NCBI GenBank assembly: GCA_033557465.1
Contig: CM066031.1
Location: 1,444,170,163 to 1,444,234,162, forward strand
DNA length: 64,000 bases
Reading direction: 5' to 3'
DNA from: Ichthyophis bannanicus
Taxonomy: Eukaryota > Chordata > Amphibia > Gymnophiona > Ichthyophiidae
Shown piece by piece: positions 53,253 to 64,000 of this stretch. Position 1 is the first letter of the stretch. Every line of letters starts with the position of its first letter. The position numbers were made by a program, and so were the translations under genes. The notes below the pieces were generated by a model, which did no database searches, was not told the origin of the DNA, and saw only the letters and a list, made by a program, of their open reading frames with translations.

Positions 53253-56200
53253 CATAAGAACATAAGATATGCCATACTGGGTTAGACCAAGGTCCATCAA
53301 GCCAAGTATCCTGTTTCCAACAGTGGCCAATCTAGGTCATACGTACCTAGCAGTTTCCCCAAAAGACACAGGTTCCGCAATGCTTGTACTGGGTCAAGCA
53401 TTGATATCCTGGGTCCCTTCTTAATAATGGTTTATGGACGTTTCCTCCAGGAACTTGTCCAAACCTTTTTTAAACCCAGCTAAACTAACAGCCTTTACTA
53501 CATCCTCAGGTAACAAATTCCAGAGTTTGATTACACGTTGAGTAAAGAAATATTTTCTTTTATTAGTTTTAAATAGTTTACCCTGTAGCTTCATTGCATG
53601 TCCCCTAGTCTTTCTATATTCTGATAATGTAAACAATCGATCTACGTTTACCCGTTCCACTCCGTTTTTTAATTTATAGACTAATATCATATCTCCCCTC
53701 AGCCGTCTCTTTTCCAAGTTAAGGAGCCCTAACCTTTTTAGCCTTTCTTCATAGGAGTATCCTTCCATCCCCTTTACCATTTTGATGGCTCTTCTCTGAA
53801 CCGTTTCTAATAACGCTATATCCTTTTTAAGATACGGCGACCAGAATTGCACACAATATTCAAGGTGCGATCTCACCATGGAACGATATAGAGGCATTAT
53901 AATATCTTTTGTTTTATTTTCCATTCCTTTCCTTATGATACCTAGCATTCTATTTGCTCTCTTGGCCGCTGCTGCACACTGGGCTGAGGGTTTTAACATG
54001 CTATCCACAATGACGCCTAAATCTTTTCCCTGGGTGGTGGTTCCTAATGTGGAACCTTGCATCGTGTAACCATAGTTTGGGTTGTTCTTCCCTAGGTGCA
54101 TAACTTTACACTTGTCCATATTAAATTTCATCTGCCATTTTGATGCCCAGTCTTCCAATTTATCAAGATCCTCTTGCAATTTTCCACAATCCTCTTGGGT
54201 TTTAACAACTTTAAATAGTTTTGTGTCATCTGCAAATTTGATAACCTCACTCATTATTCCACTTTCCAGGTCATTTATGAATATGTCAAAAAGCAGCGGA
54301 CCCAGCACAGATCCCTAGAGTACACCACTATTCACCTTTCTCCATTGGGAAAATTGTCCATTTAGCCCAACCCTCTGCTTTCTATCTTTTAACCAGTTCT
54401 TGATCCACAGTAGTACACTGCCTCCTGTCCCATGACTCATCAGTTTTGCCAAAAGTCTCTGATGAGGGACCTTGTCAAAGGCTTTCTGAAAGTCCAGATA
54501 CACTATATCAACCGACTCACCTTTGTCCACCTGTTTATTCACACTTTCAAAAAAACATAATAGATTAGTAAGACAAGATCTTCCTTGTCTAAAACCATGT
54601 TGGCTGTCTCCCATTAGGCCATGACTATCTACATGCTGAGTAATTTTATTCTTTATGATGGTTTCCACCATTTTTCCCAGCACCGACGTGAGGCTCACCG
54701 GTCTGTAGTTTCCCGGATCACCCCTGGAACCCTTTTTAAAAATTGGCTTTACATTGGCGATCCTCCAATCTTCAGGTATTACAGATGATTTTAATGAAAA
54801 GTCACAGATTACTAATAGCAGGTCTACAATCTCATATTTCAGTTCTTTCAACACCCTTGGATGTATACCATCTGGCCCAGGTGATTTGCTACTCTTCAGT
54901 TTATCTAATAGTTGTAATACATCTTCCCGATGTATCGATATTTCCTTCAATTCTTCCGCACCTTTAAATACCACTTCAGTCATGGGTAACATCCCTACAT
55001 CTTCCTCAGTAAACACCGAAGCAAAGAATTCATTCAGTCTCTCCGCTATTGCCTTGTCGCCTCTTAGGGCCCCTTTAACTCTTCTATCATCTAATGGACC
55101 AACCGACTCTCTCACAGGTTTTTTGCTACGAATGTACTTGAAAAAATCTTTATTTCGCGTTTTTGCTTCCACAGCAAGCTTCTTCTCAAATTCTCCCTTT
55201 CCCTGCTTTATCAATGCCTTGCATTTGACTTGCCAGTGCTTGTGCTTTTTCCAGGTTTCGTCGTTTGGCTCTTTTTTCCATTTCCTGAAAGATGCTTTTT
55301 TGGCAACAACCGCCTCTCTGACCTCCCCTTTAAACCATGCTGGCAGTTTTTTGGACTTCCTTCCACTTTTCTTAAAGCGTGGAATACAGATGGTCTGGGC
55401 TTCCAAGATAGTATTTTTCAACAACACCCAAGCTTGATGCAAGTCTTTAACCTTTGCAACTACTCCTTTTAGTCTTTTCTTAACTATTTTCCTCATTTTT
55501 CATAGTCTCCCTTTCGAAACTTAAAAGGTAGTACTGTGGATTTCCTTACTATCCCTCCTCCACTAATTAAATCAAAGGTGATCATGCTATGATCACTATT
55601 GCCAAGTAGCCCCAACACCCTTATCTCTTGCACTAGATCTGGTGTTCCACTAAGGACTAGGTCTAATATGGCTTCCCCTCTGGTTGGTTCATGAATCAGC
55701 TGCTCCAAGAAGCAGTTATTTATGTCATCTAGGAACTTTATCTCCCTAGCATGTCCTGCCATGACACTGACCCAGTCGATACCGGGGTAATTGAAATCAC
55801 CCATTATTATTACTGCGCTATAACTTTTGTTAGCTTCCTTGATTTCTTTGAGAATTTCATCATCCATTTGTTCATTCTGGCCAGGCAGTCGATAGTACAC
55901 CCTCACTGCCATTGCCTTCCCCTTTTTACATGGAATTTCAATCCATAGAGATTCTACAGCAAATTTTGTTTCCTGCAAAATTTTAATCCTTTCTGACTCA
56001 ATTCTCTCTCTAACATAGAGCGCGACCCCTCCACCAATTTGATCAGCTCTATCATTACAATATAGTTTGTATCCAGGTATCACAGTGTCCCACTGGTTGT
56101 CCTCCTTCCACCATGTCTCTGATATTCCAATCATATCTAACCTCTCATTTAGTGCTATATATTCTAACTCTCCCATCTTATTTTTTAGACTTCTAGCATT

Positions 56201-56452
56201 TGCATACAAGCATTTTAGAGACTGTATTTGATTCATATTAGTTTGGCTGTTGGTAGACATGGGTAATTTGGGATCTTTAAGCACTGTCTGCTTCATACTC
56301 GAGGGCATTTGGGCTACTTTACTCTTTTTTGGAACCTCTCTGCTTTTGGTAGTATCCTTCAAGGATACATTCTTCCGAACCATCTGCTCTTGGGCGACTG
56401 TCGGCTTTCCCCTATTATCTAGTTTAAAAGCTGCTCTATCTCCTTTTTAAGG
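53253..56452 (-). mobile_element. Near-intact CR1 LINE (ORF2 and 3' UTR)
   Basis: On the minus strand it runs from the last codons of ORF1 (about 56405-56452) through ORF2 to a 3' UTR (53253-53420). The UTR carries 'ggccactgttggaaacaggat' and ends in ACATAAGAACATAAG-type octamers read in reverse as 'ataagaacataagatatgcc'. It is the youngest CR1 in the window by its few lesions. The 5' end is truncated in ORF1. Confidence 0.9.
53421..56383 (-). pseudogene. CR1 ORF2 (endonuclease-reverse transcriptase), two lesions
   Basis: Three frames join end to end. 56383-55493 is endonuclease with NARSLKNKMGELE, ISETWW, GDFNYPGIDWVSV and NSDHSMI. 55496-54315 is linker and RT with SPGPDGIHPRVL, DWRIANVKPIFKKG and VYLDFQKAFDKV. 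54308-53421 has FADD (54233-54222), CVQFWSPYLKKD and LGLLNLEKRRLRGD. A 1-base loss at about 55495 (GATAAAATG reads GAAAAATG) shifts the frame. A TAG replaces CAG in the GVPQG motif (54313-54315). All catalytic residues are otherwise visible. It is longer than 980 codons, as usual for CR1 ORF2. Confidence 0.92.
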
Positions 56453-56468
56453 GATTCTTCATCTTCAA
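56450..56468 (+). repeat. 19-base inverted repeat, left arm
   Basis: AGGGATTCTTCATCTTCAA is the exact reverse complement of 62520-62538. The two arms flank the L1-type LINE. The right arm belongs to an L2-like fragment; this one sits between the CR1 5' end and the L1 3' end. Confidence 0.8.
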
Positions 56469-56639
56469 TGGATATAGCCGATAGGAGTAGCAGTCTTTTT
56501 GGACTTTCTTTTTTTGTATTTGAACATTTTATTAAAGGAATATCCAATTCAAATTACAACTGTGTCATCAACAGTTCACAATATTTATATCAATTCCAGT
56601 CTGTAACAGCATTTTTATTTTATCCCTTCTTTGTCCCTT

Positions 56640-59600
56640 TTATTTCGTCCCCCCTCCTCCCCATCTCTCCCCTTCCCCCTCTCTTTCTTCTTCCTCTCTA
56701 CATAGGTAAGCCAGCATGTTCTGCCATTCACTCTCTAATCTAGTCAACCGCTGTCTGTGAATAGTTGTCAGTTTTTCTATTAGATATATTTGACGGAGCC
56801 TCTCCACACAATGCTCCAATAGGAGTGGCCCTATCTGCTTCCATCTATATGCTACTTCACATTTTGCTGCACTTAAACAAACCATGATTTGTCTCCTTTC
56901 TTTTTGTGGGCTTCCCTCTTTCCATCTCCCCAATAGATATATTTTGGGGTCTCTCCTCACCTCCACTCCTTCAACTTGCTGAATCCACTTCTGGACTTTT
57001 TCCCAAAAGAGTGGAATTTTGGGGCATGTCCACCTAATGTGATACATAGACCCCTCTTCCCCATATTTCCTCCAACACCCTTTTGACACTGATGGAAACA
57101 TCCTAAGCAATTGTATCAGCATATTGTACTGTCTCATTGTGACTTTGTGCCAATTTTCTCTTATGGCACTGATATGAGTAGTTGTCAAACTTGGTCAAAC
57201 ATGGTTTTTCACTGTTGGGTCGCTATCGTTATTCCCAGCTCCTTCTTCCATGCTAGCAAATATCCAGGTTTATCATCCTTATTCCCCCTTACTGCTTTAT
57301 ATAAGATCAATATCAATCCCGAGAACCACTTTTTTCCATGCCATATAGTTTCAAGATTAGTGTAATCTCACTCTAAACTTTCTTTGCCCAATTTCTGCCC
57401 TAAACAGTGTACCACTTGTCCATAATGAAAAAGGCCACCTGCCCCCAGGGTATACTTTTCTCACAGCTCCTAAAATGGGACCCAGTCCCCCCCATCCAGG
57501 AATTGATAAAACCATCTTAGTCCTGTTTTCTCCCACTTTTTATATATCACTCTCTCTTGCCCCGCGGTAAAATCCGTTGTATAAAACAAATCCTCCATTA
57601 CTGAAAATTGAGTGTCCCTCACACTCTCCGCTTTTTCCCTTGCCCTATTCCAAATCTGAAGTACATGTCGCACATAGGGTTATCTTGGGTTTTGCGTCCT
57701 CTTTCCGCCCTGCTCATCTGTGGGAGGCCTCCCAATGGTCACCCCCTGCTCACCGCCCCCTCCAGGGCAAAAAAGGTTTTCCTTTCCCCTTCCTCTCACC
57801 AATCCATCAAATGTTTAATTTGGGAGGCCCCATAATATGACACTAAATCTGGTACCCTTAGTCCTCCCACCTCTCTTGGTCTATATATTACGGTTCTAGC
57901 AATTCGCAGTTGCCGTTTATTCCATATGAATCTGTATACTTTCATTTGAAGCTCTCGCATGTGCCCCATTGGGATTGCTATGGGGAGGACTTGAAAATAA
58001 TATAGCACTATCTGCCCCATTGGGATTGCTATGGGGAGGACTTGAAAATAATATAACACTCTAGATAAAATATTCATTTTAACTGCTGCTATATGTCCCG
58101 TCCACAATATTTCCATATCTGTCGAATCCCATAAATCTTGCCCCACTACTTTCCACAGTGGGGGATAGTTTGCTTCATATAAGCTCTGAGGGTGGGTTGT
58201 TATATTTACTCCCAGATATCAGTTAGCCTTGTAAGCCCACTTAAAGGGGTAATATTGTTTTAGCTTAGCCAAGACTTCTTCAGTTAAGTTGATATTAAGC
58301 ACCTCTGTCTTTTCCAAATTCATTTAAAATCCTGATACAACTCCATACCACCCTATTTCTTCCAGTAATATTGGTTACGTTTTCTCAGGGTGTGTTACCA
58401 TCAGCAGTATATCATCCACAAATAAGGATATTTAATGGTGCTGCCCTTCTACCTCTAACCCCTTTATATTCTCATCCATCCTTATTATCTGCGCTAGGGG
58501 TTCGACTAGCAATGCGAATAAGAGTGGGAACATTGGGCAGCCCTGCCTGGTACCTCTTTCTAGTTTAAATGCATCTGTGTATCTGCCATTAATTCTTACC
58601 CGGGCCTGGGGATCCTGATATATGGTCTAAACCCAGCATAATTATTTGGGCCCAAATCCCATTTTTTGCATCACTGCAAGCAAGTATGTCCAATTTACTC
58701 TATCAAATGCTTTTTCAGCATTGATTGAGAGTATCATCATTTTCTCCTTTTGCTGATGTGCCGCCCAAGTCACTTTTAGCACTCGCTTTACATTATCTGA
58801 GGCCTGTCTCCCACCAATAAAGACCATTTAATCTGTATCTATGATGGTGGGCATTCGTTTAACAAGTCGATTGGCCAGCACTTTAGCAAAGATCTTTACA
58901 TCTGGATTGAGTAGTGATATTGGTCGGTATGAACCGCATTGTAACAGGTTCTTGCTTTTGGTAGAATCGTAATTCCGGCTGTTAACATTTCTGCTGACAA
59001 ATGTCCTCCCTCCACTAGTATCCTATTAAACACCCTCCCTAGAACCTTTACCACCTCTTCTCTGAAGGTCTTATAGAAGATATTAGTTAACCTATCTAAT
59101 CCGGTGCTTTTCCATTGGGCAGTTCTTTAATCACCCTCTTAATTTCTTCTTGTTGTATTTCCTCTTCCAATATGCTTTCAAGTTCATTGTAACTAATTTT
59201 TATATATGCTTAGTTCTCTGTACATAGTTATTACTTAAATCAGCTGTTGCTGATTTAAGTTAATTCGTCCCTTTTCCTCTTTCAATCCCTGTTAAGATGT
59301 TACATATATTTTTTGTTTAATGTAATGTTCAATTCTTGAGTTCTCTGTAAACCACTTTGATTCATGAAAAGCAGGAAATAAGCACTAATAAATAAATAAA
59401 TAAATATTGTCCTATCCTTCTCCACCTTTGGCAATTCTATCCTCTCCAAATATTTCTGGGCTTGCACTGACATCTCTCCCCCCTGTTGAGTATACAATTC
59501 TTTATAAAATTAACAAAATCTGGTCCCAGTTTGTTTCTCTGTCTTCAGAATGTTGCTTTCCTTCCCTTTAATAGCCAGTATGGAAGCTAAATTTCTCGTT

Positions 59601-60700
59601 TCCTTAACTTACGTGCTAGCAGTCTCCCCACTTTGTTCCCCAACTCGTAAAACCTCTGCTTAACCCTGTCCATTTGAAATGCAATTGTTTCTAGTTGTAA
59701 TGTATTTAATTCCATTCTTAGTTGATTTAAGTGCTTTAACCTCTGTGCTTTGCCCTTTTCTCTATATTGCTCCAATGCAATTTTAATATTTTCTTGTAGT
59801 TGCTCTTCTTTTTCGCTCTGCTGCTTTTTAGTCCTAGCTGCCCACATAATTAGGCACCTCCGAATCATTGCTTTCATTCCCTCCCATAGTCCCACTTCTC
59901 ATACTTCCTCATTATTATTCGTCAGCCAATATTCCTGGAGGCATTTCTTTATATCTTTTACAACTTCTTCCCGTTTAAGGAGACTTTCATCCAGCCTTCA
60001 AAAGCATATTCCCCCCTCCCCCCCCCCTTGCTTCTCAGATTTCCACCCAGGTTGGGTCATGGTCAGACCACTTCTATCCTTAATTCCCAAATTTTATCAA
60101 TCAGGATATAGCCTATTTGACTAGCTTTGTGGGGATGTGAATAAAATGTATAGTCTCTATGGCCCTTATTCTGTACCCTCCATGCATTTGATACCTGGAA
60201 TTTCTTAATGATACCCTGCACTATTCATCTGCTTTTTGCATTGCCATCCCCTCTCTTGACCTGCCGGTCCCAGCTAGGATAACGTGCCATATTGAAATCC
60301 CCTCCAAATACTGATTTCCCTTGAACCGATCGATCAAGTAGCTCTCGGACGTCTCTCCCAAAGAGGACGTCTCATATTTGGGATGTATATATTTGCCAAG
60401 GTGATTGATTCTCCCATCAATTCTTCTTTTTTATCTTGGATTGTTTTGCTGACCTGGAGTGGGCACCCTCTCCTCACTAGTATGGCCATGCCCCCTTTCT
60501 CCCTCCCCTTCTCTTCTCACCTCTAGGGCTACCAGAATACTGATGTAGATACAGGCTTCAGAGCAATAATCTCTCATCCTTACAAATATAATATCCCATC
60601 TCAACCTCTCTGTCTCCTGGAGAGGTGTACTCTCTTCTGTGGAGCATTTAGCCCCTTAACATTGAGCGTTCCTATTCGCACAATCTCAACCTTGGGTTAC
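56640..60700 (-). pseudogene. L1-type ORF2: endonuclease and reverse transcriptase remnant
   Basis: Read in broken frames. Endonuclease start IGTLNVKGLNAPQKR (about 60620-60675) and WSDHDPTW (about 60040-60065), the catalytic SDH. Then a coiled linker (59587-59895). RT palm: QASDNVKRVLKV and ILSINAEKAFDRVNWTYL (motif A, 58642-58827). After a decayed palm come GHIAAVKMNILSRVLYYFQVLPI, FIWNKRQLRIAR and EVGGLRVPDL (57796-58146). The end has CWRKYGEEGSMYHIRWTCPK at 57000-57080. The YADD box is not clearly readable. Confidence 0.78.
59191..59405 (+). mobile_element. Short L2-tailed retroposon, TSD ATTGT
   Basis: ATTGT occurs at 59186-59190 and 59406-59410. The 3' end is 'ctctgtaaaccactttgattcatgaaaagcaggaaataag' with an (AATA)n tail. 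It interrupts L1 ORF2. It could be a 5'-truncated L2-like LINE or a SINE with an L2 tail. Confidence 0.7.
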
Positions 60701-61339
60701 ATGCTGGCTCACTGCTTATTTCTCTCTTGACCCCTCCTCTCCTCCTCACTTCCCTCCCTTCTCCCCCTCCCTTAATATCAAATTTCCTCCTGGAGACATA
60801 TCAATCAGAAGTAAGTTACGTACTTCCAGGCACTGCCCTTTGCCACTCACCCCTTTCTTCCCCCGCCACCCTTGTTTTATATCCCTATATACTCCACCAA
60901 GATTTATCGCCCTGCTGCCCTCACTTTTCCCCCCTCCCATCTCCCCCTTGCTTTACAATCTAAGTCCCGGTTGCTTCCTACCATTGACCCCCCTCCACAT
61001 CCGATTATTATTATTAGAAATAATCTTTTTAATACTATCTCCCTCCTGTCTTTAAGGTTATTTACCATTTCCTATTTCTTATTACTCCCCTCATCGCTCA
61101 TTTTTCAACCCTTGCCTTCATCTTTACCTCCTCCAACATTTGAGCCCGATAATTACTTACACCCCCAACTATCCCCGCATAACTTTGAACAGAAACTGAA
61201 TATAATAATGCACATTCTAAATAACCAACCTCTCCATCCTCCCTCTTCTGTGTGGTCCTGTGGGTTAATGCATCTTCTCTCACATTTATCTACAATGAGT
61301 CTTTCAGGAGGCGCCCCTCTCTGAAGTATCACTAGGGCC
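60701..61339. other. L1 inter-ORF / decayed region
   Basis: Pyrimidine-rich on the plus strand. It corresponds to the decayed ORF1 end and the spacer before ORF2. No separate gene is seen. Confidence 0.45.
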
Positions 61340-62355
61340 TTTTCACTTTGATAGTCTGGTCAGGCTTTTTGTACTCTGTTTGCCATTTCAGTCCTACATT
61401 CCAAGCCACTGTAGTCCACCCCAATTCTGACTGGTTCAATGGGGCTTCTGGTATATTTTACACTCCAAGTTCTTTTAGCACCTGCCAGGCTTCTCCGCTG
61501 CTTTTCACGTGCCAGGATATGCCTTTCACTGTAATTAATAGACCAAAGGAGTAGAGCCACTTGTACCTCCAGCCCTCTCTTCTGAAAAGCGCTGTCACCT
61601 CTTTTAGTTCCTGGCACCTCTGCAGGGTTCTTGGTGATAAGACCTGATACAGCTCTACTGTGCACACCTCTTACAGAAAAGGCCCTAGTTTTCGGGAGGC
61701 CACTAGGAGCCGCTTCTTCATTTTATAGTAGCTCAAACATGCTACTGTGTCCCGGGGTCAATTTTCTTTAATAGGTCCTAAGACCTCATGCGCTCGTTCA
61801 AGTTGTAGTTGTGCCATATCTACAGTGTACTTAGGCTCCACTGTCTTTAATAGTGCCCCAAACATTTCTATGAGTGCTGCTTCACGGTCTCTGTATTTAG
61901 ATTCCTCTAACCCGTACTTTACACCTCTGGGAGCGATCTTTGAGGTCCTCTGCCCTTTCTTTTAGGAGCTCCTGCATCTGCTTTAACTCTTCCCAGCCAC
62001 TCTGCAACTCTCCAATTGTGTCTGCCTGTTGCTCGAGTTGACTCTCATGCTCTTCTACTTGGGCTCCAAGGACTATTATGTCTTGCTTCAGTGCACTTAA
62101 AGTCTCTTTAACTTCATTTTTTGCTCTGCTTATTTCTGCCTTCAGCTCTTCTTTAAGTTCAGTTAACAAGATTTTTAGTGTTTCCGCCGCCCCGGAGCCC
62201 CATGCCTCATCAACCTCTTCATCTGCATCAATCAAACTCCTAGCTACCATCTTACTTTCTCCTTCAGCACCCTGTGTTATTTCAGCTGTTGTATATGAGG
62301 AGCGGTATTCCGCTAATCTCTTTTTCACCGACATATCTCCCCTGGGTTTCTCCAC
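61340..62355 (-). pseudogene. L1-type ORF1 (coiled-coil RNA-binding protein) remnant
   Basis: The frame 62355-61897 encodes 152 residues. After MSVKKRLAEYRSS comes a long heptad-like, Glu/Leu-rich stretch (LLTELKEELKAEISRAKNEVKETLSALKQ, written here in part: LLTELKEELKAEIS; EHESQLEQQADTI; ELKERAEDLKDRSQR). It ends RCKVRVRGI, the usual start of the L1 ORF1 RNA-recognition domain (R..N.RI.G). The rest lies in other frames down to about 61360. It is typical of the L1 ORF1 coiled coil and inactive because of frameshifts. Confidence 0.7.
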
Positions 62356-62519
62356 CTCTCCAATGCTTATAGGGACAGGTGGGGTTAGCTATTGCCACAT
62401 TTTATCGCTCTTTTAGAGGCAGGCTGCTGCAGAGCTCTCTCAGCATGCGACCATCCTGCCTGCTGACGTAAGTTCCTCATTTCATCCTTATGGATTTTCT
62501 ATTGAGTTTACTATATTCT

Positions 62520-62538
62520 TTGAAGATGAAGAATCCCT
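62520..62538 (-). repeat. 19-base inverted repeat, right arm
   Basis: TTGAAGATGAAGAATCCCT, exact reverse complement of 56450-56468, at the truncated edge of the L2-like fragment. Confidence 0.8.
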
Positions 62539-63185
62539 GATGCAGAGTGGAGTTCACGAGGAGGGTTATAGGGAGAGATGAGAGAGGAAAGGTGGTGAGG
62601 AGCAGCAGAATGAATGCATTTATAGATCAGAAGTAGAAGTATGAATTGGATACGGAAATGGAAAGGGAGCCAATGAAGTGACTTGAGAAAAGGGGTTATA
62701 TGAGCATATCAGGGCTGGTGGAAGATTAACTATGCAGCTGAGTTTTGAACAGGCTGAAGGGGAAAGAGATGATTCAGAGGGAGATCAATAAGGAGAAGGT
62801 TACAATAGTCTAGATGGGAGGTGACTAAAGAGTGGATAAGTGTCTTAGTAGTATCTTCAAAAAGGAAGGAGTGAATGGAGAAAGAAACGACAAGTTTTAG
62901 CTATCAGTTGGATGTGGAGAAGGAGATGGAGGAGTCAAAGACGACTCCAAGGTTGTGGGCTGAGGAAACAGGGAGCAGAAGAATGTTCTCTACAGAGATT
63001 GAGAAAGGAGGAAGATGGGAGGTGGGTTTAGGGAAAAAATAAGCAGCTCAGTTTTGGTCGTGCAATTTCAAGCGGCAGTGAGATATTTAGGCAGCATTGT
63101 CAGATACGGGCCTGGAGTGTTGGAGAAATATTAGTAGTAGAGAGATAGATCTGAAAGTCATCAGCATAAAAATGGTACTAAAAAC
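62530..63185 (-). mobile_element. L2-like LINE fragment (RT C-terminus)
   Basis: On the minus strand, 'ctcaagtcacttcattggctccctttcc' (about 62668-62695) is the L..LHWLPF block. 'agactattgtaacctt' (about 62797-62812) is the DYCN block, and 'aaaacttgtcgtttct' (about 62885-62900) precedes them. Many stops. It is a different subfamily from the elements at 7355 and 45492. Confidence 0.7.
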
Positions 63186-63190
63186 TATGA

Positions 63191-63686
63191 GAACATAAGA
63201 ACATAAGATATGCCATACTAGGTTAGACCAAATTCAGTATCCTGTTTCCAACAGTGGCCAATCTAGGTCACAAATACCTAGCAGTTTCCCCAAAGGATAC
63301 AGGTTCCACAATGCTTGTATTAAGACAAGCAGTGGATTTCCTGGGTCCCCTTTAATAATGGTTTATGGACCTTTCCTCCAGGTACTTGTCCAAATCTTTT
63401 TTAAACCCAGCTACATTAACAGCTTTTACTACATCCTCTAGTAATGAATTCCAGAGTTTGATTACACGTTGAGTGAAAAAATATTTTCTCTTTTTAGTCT
63501 TTAATAGGTTACCCTGTAGCTTCAGCATGTCCCCTAGTCTTTCTATATTTTGATGATGTAAACAATCGATCTACGTTTACCCGTTCCACTCCGTTCATTA
63601 ATTTATAGACTTCTATCATATCTCCCCTCAGCCGTCTCTTTTCTAGGTTGAAGAGCCCTAAGCTTTTCAGCCTCTCCTCATATTCA
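63191..63686 (-). mobile_element. CR1 3' end fragment
   Basis: The minus-strand frame encodes EERLKSLGLFNLEKRRLRGDMIEVYK and GVERVNVDRLFT at 63540-63680. A 3' UTR follows with 'ggccactgttggaaacaggata' (63238-63259) and terminal ACATAAGAACATAAG-type octamers (63191-63210). It is 5'-truncated at about 63686, before an ATAAATAAATATAAATAAA stretch. Confidence 0.88.
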
Positions 63687-64000
63687 CAGTATATAAATAA
63701 ATATAAATAAACTGGAAAGTTCCAGATCAAGCACTAGATTTGAGAAGGAGCCCAGGGGCAGCCCCAGAGGCTGATAGGGAATAGAAATAACCCAAGGCAA
63801 AACAGATTCTCTAATTTTAGCTGCTACCAGAGAGACTTGCAGAAAGTGCTATATAATTCTTGTTGGACAAGTACTTTCAGTAGAAGTGTATGCTTAAATG
63901 CCACACTGGAATGCAGACTGTTGAAATGGCATACCACTAGAGGAACTAACACACTGTGCTTTGAGCCCTAGAAGTCAAACCTCTCCTCCAACAAAGAACA
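63687..64000. other. No recognisable gene
   Basis: Short AT-rich start, then unassigned sequence to the window edge. Confidence 0.4.

Larger units (their letters stand above)
56465..62470 (-). mobile_element. L1/Tx1-type LINE, near full length but decayed
   Basis: On the minus strand: ORF1 (about 62355-61340), spacer, then ORF2 (about 60700-56640) and a short 3' UTR ending near 56465 with A-rich sequence ('caaaaaaagaaag'). The order endonuclease, RT, then C-terminal CWRKYG...HIRWTCP domain is that of L1-superfamily LINEs. Several frameshifts, a 51-bp tandem duplication (57963-58013 repeated at 58014-58064) and an inserted L2-tailed SINE/LINE fragment (59191-59405) show it is inactive. Confidence 0.8.

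Noticed and set aside
57577..57840. Plus-strand frames within 56465-62470
   Set aside because: They are antisense shadows of the L1-type ORF2 and ORF1.

Overview
This window looks like intergenic or intronic DNA from a large, repeat-rich vertebrate genome. I see no host protein-coding gene, rRNA or true tRNA gene. Almost everything recognisable is transposon-derived: CR1-clade LINEs, several L2-like LINEs, an L1/Tx1-type LINE, tRNA-derived SINEs, hAT-like and other MITEs, a scrap of Ty3/gypsy integrase, and a repeated family of large terminal-inverted-repeat (TIR) elements. The CR1 3' ends built on ACATAAGA-type octamers, together with this mixture of LINEs, fit an amphibian, most likely a caecilian. 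That identification is an inference from repeat types, not from a gene.

Layout. 1-1093 is the 3' end of an L2-like LINE. 1918-2765 is an old CR1, cut by the first TIR element end at 2766. 2766-13369 is a decayed interior with three tandem tRNA-like units, a SINE (5564-5792), a nearly complete L2-like LINE (7355-9605), a 93-bp minisatellite (10371-12262), and a minus-strand exon encoding a Myb/SANT-like DNA-binding domain with a consensus splice donor (12790-12975). 13370-21422 is a chimeric TIR element wrapped around a CR1 (17374-19885). 21423-27562 holds CR1 fragments, a complete TIR element (21556-24820) and an L2 fragment. 28200-38385 is one decayed L2-like LINE split by a complete TIR element (30240-34232), a MITE and a CR1. 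38630-39893 is another L2-like LINE. 40245-44723 and 44753-51444 are two complete TIR elements, both inserted in the 3' tail of one minus-strand CR1 (51445-52911). 53253-56452 is a near-intact minus-strand CR1. 56465-62470 is a minus-strand L1/Tx1 LINE. 62530-63686 holds further minus-strand L2 and CR1 fragments.

The most notable feature is the TIR family. Its TIR is GGGGTATGTTTACTAAACC and its copies have 3-bp target duplications (AAA, ATA and CAT seen). The two ends are structurally different. End A carries a tRNA-like module (T1), an accordion of short CCTTATAAGGCGCC-type palindromes, and a second tRNA-like module (T2) in the opposite orientation. The middle carries a 193-bp hAT-like core and a third tRNA-like module (T3). 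End B is GC-rich. No copy encodes a transposase. The Myb/SANT exon and the 3-bp duplications hint at a PIF/Harbinger-type relative, but this is not proven.
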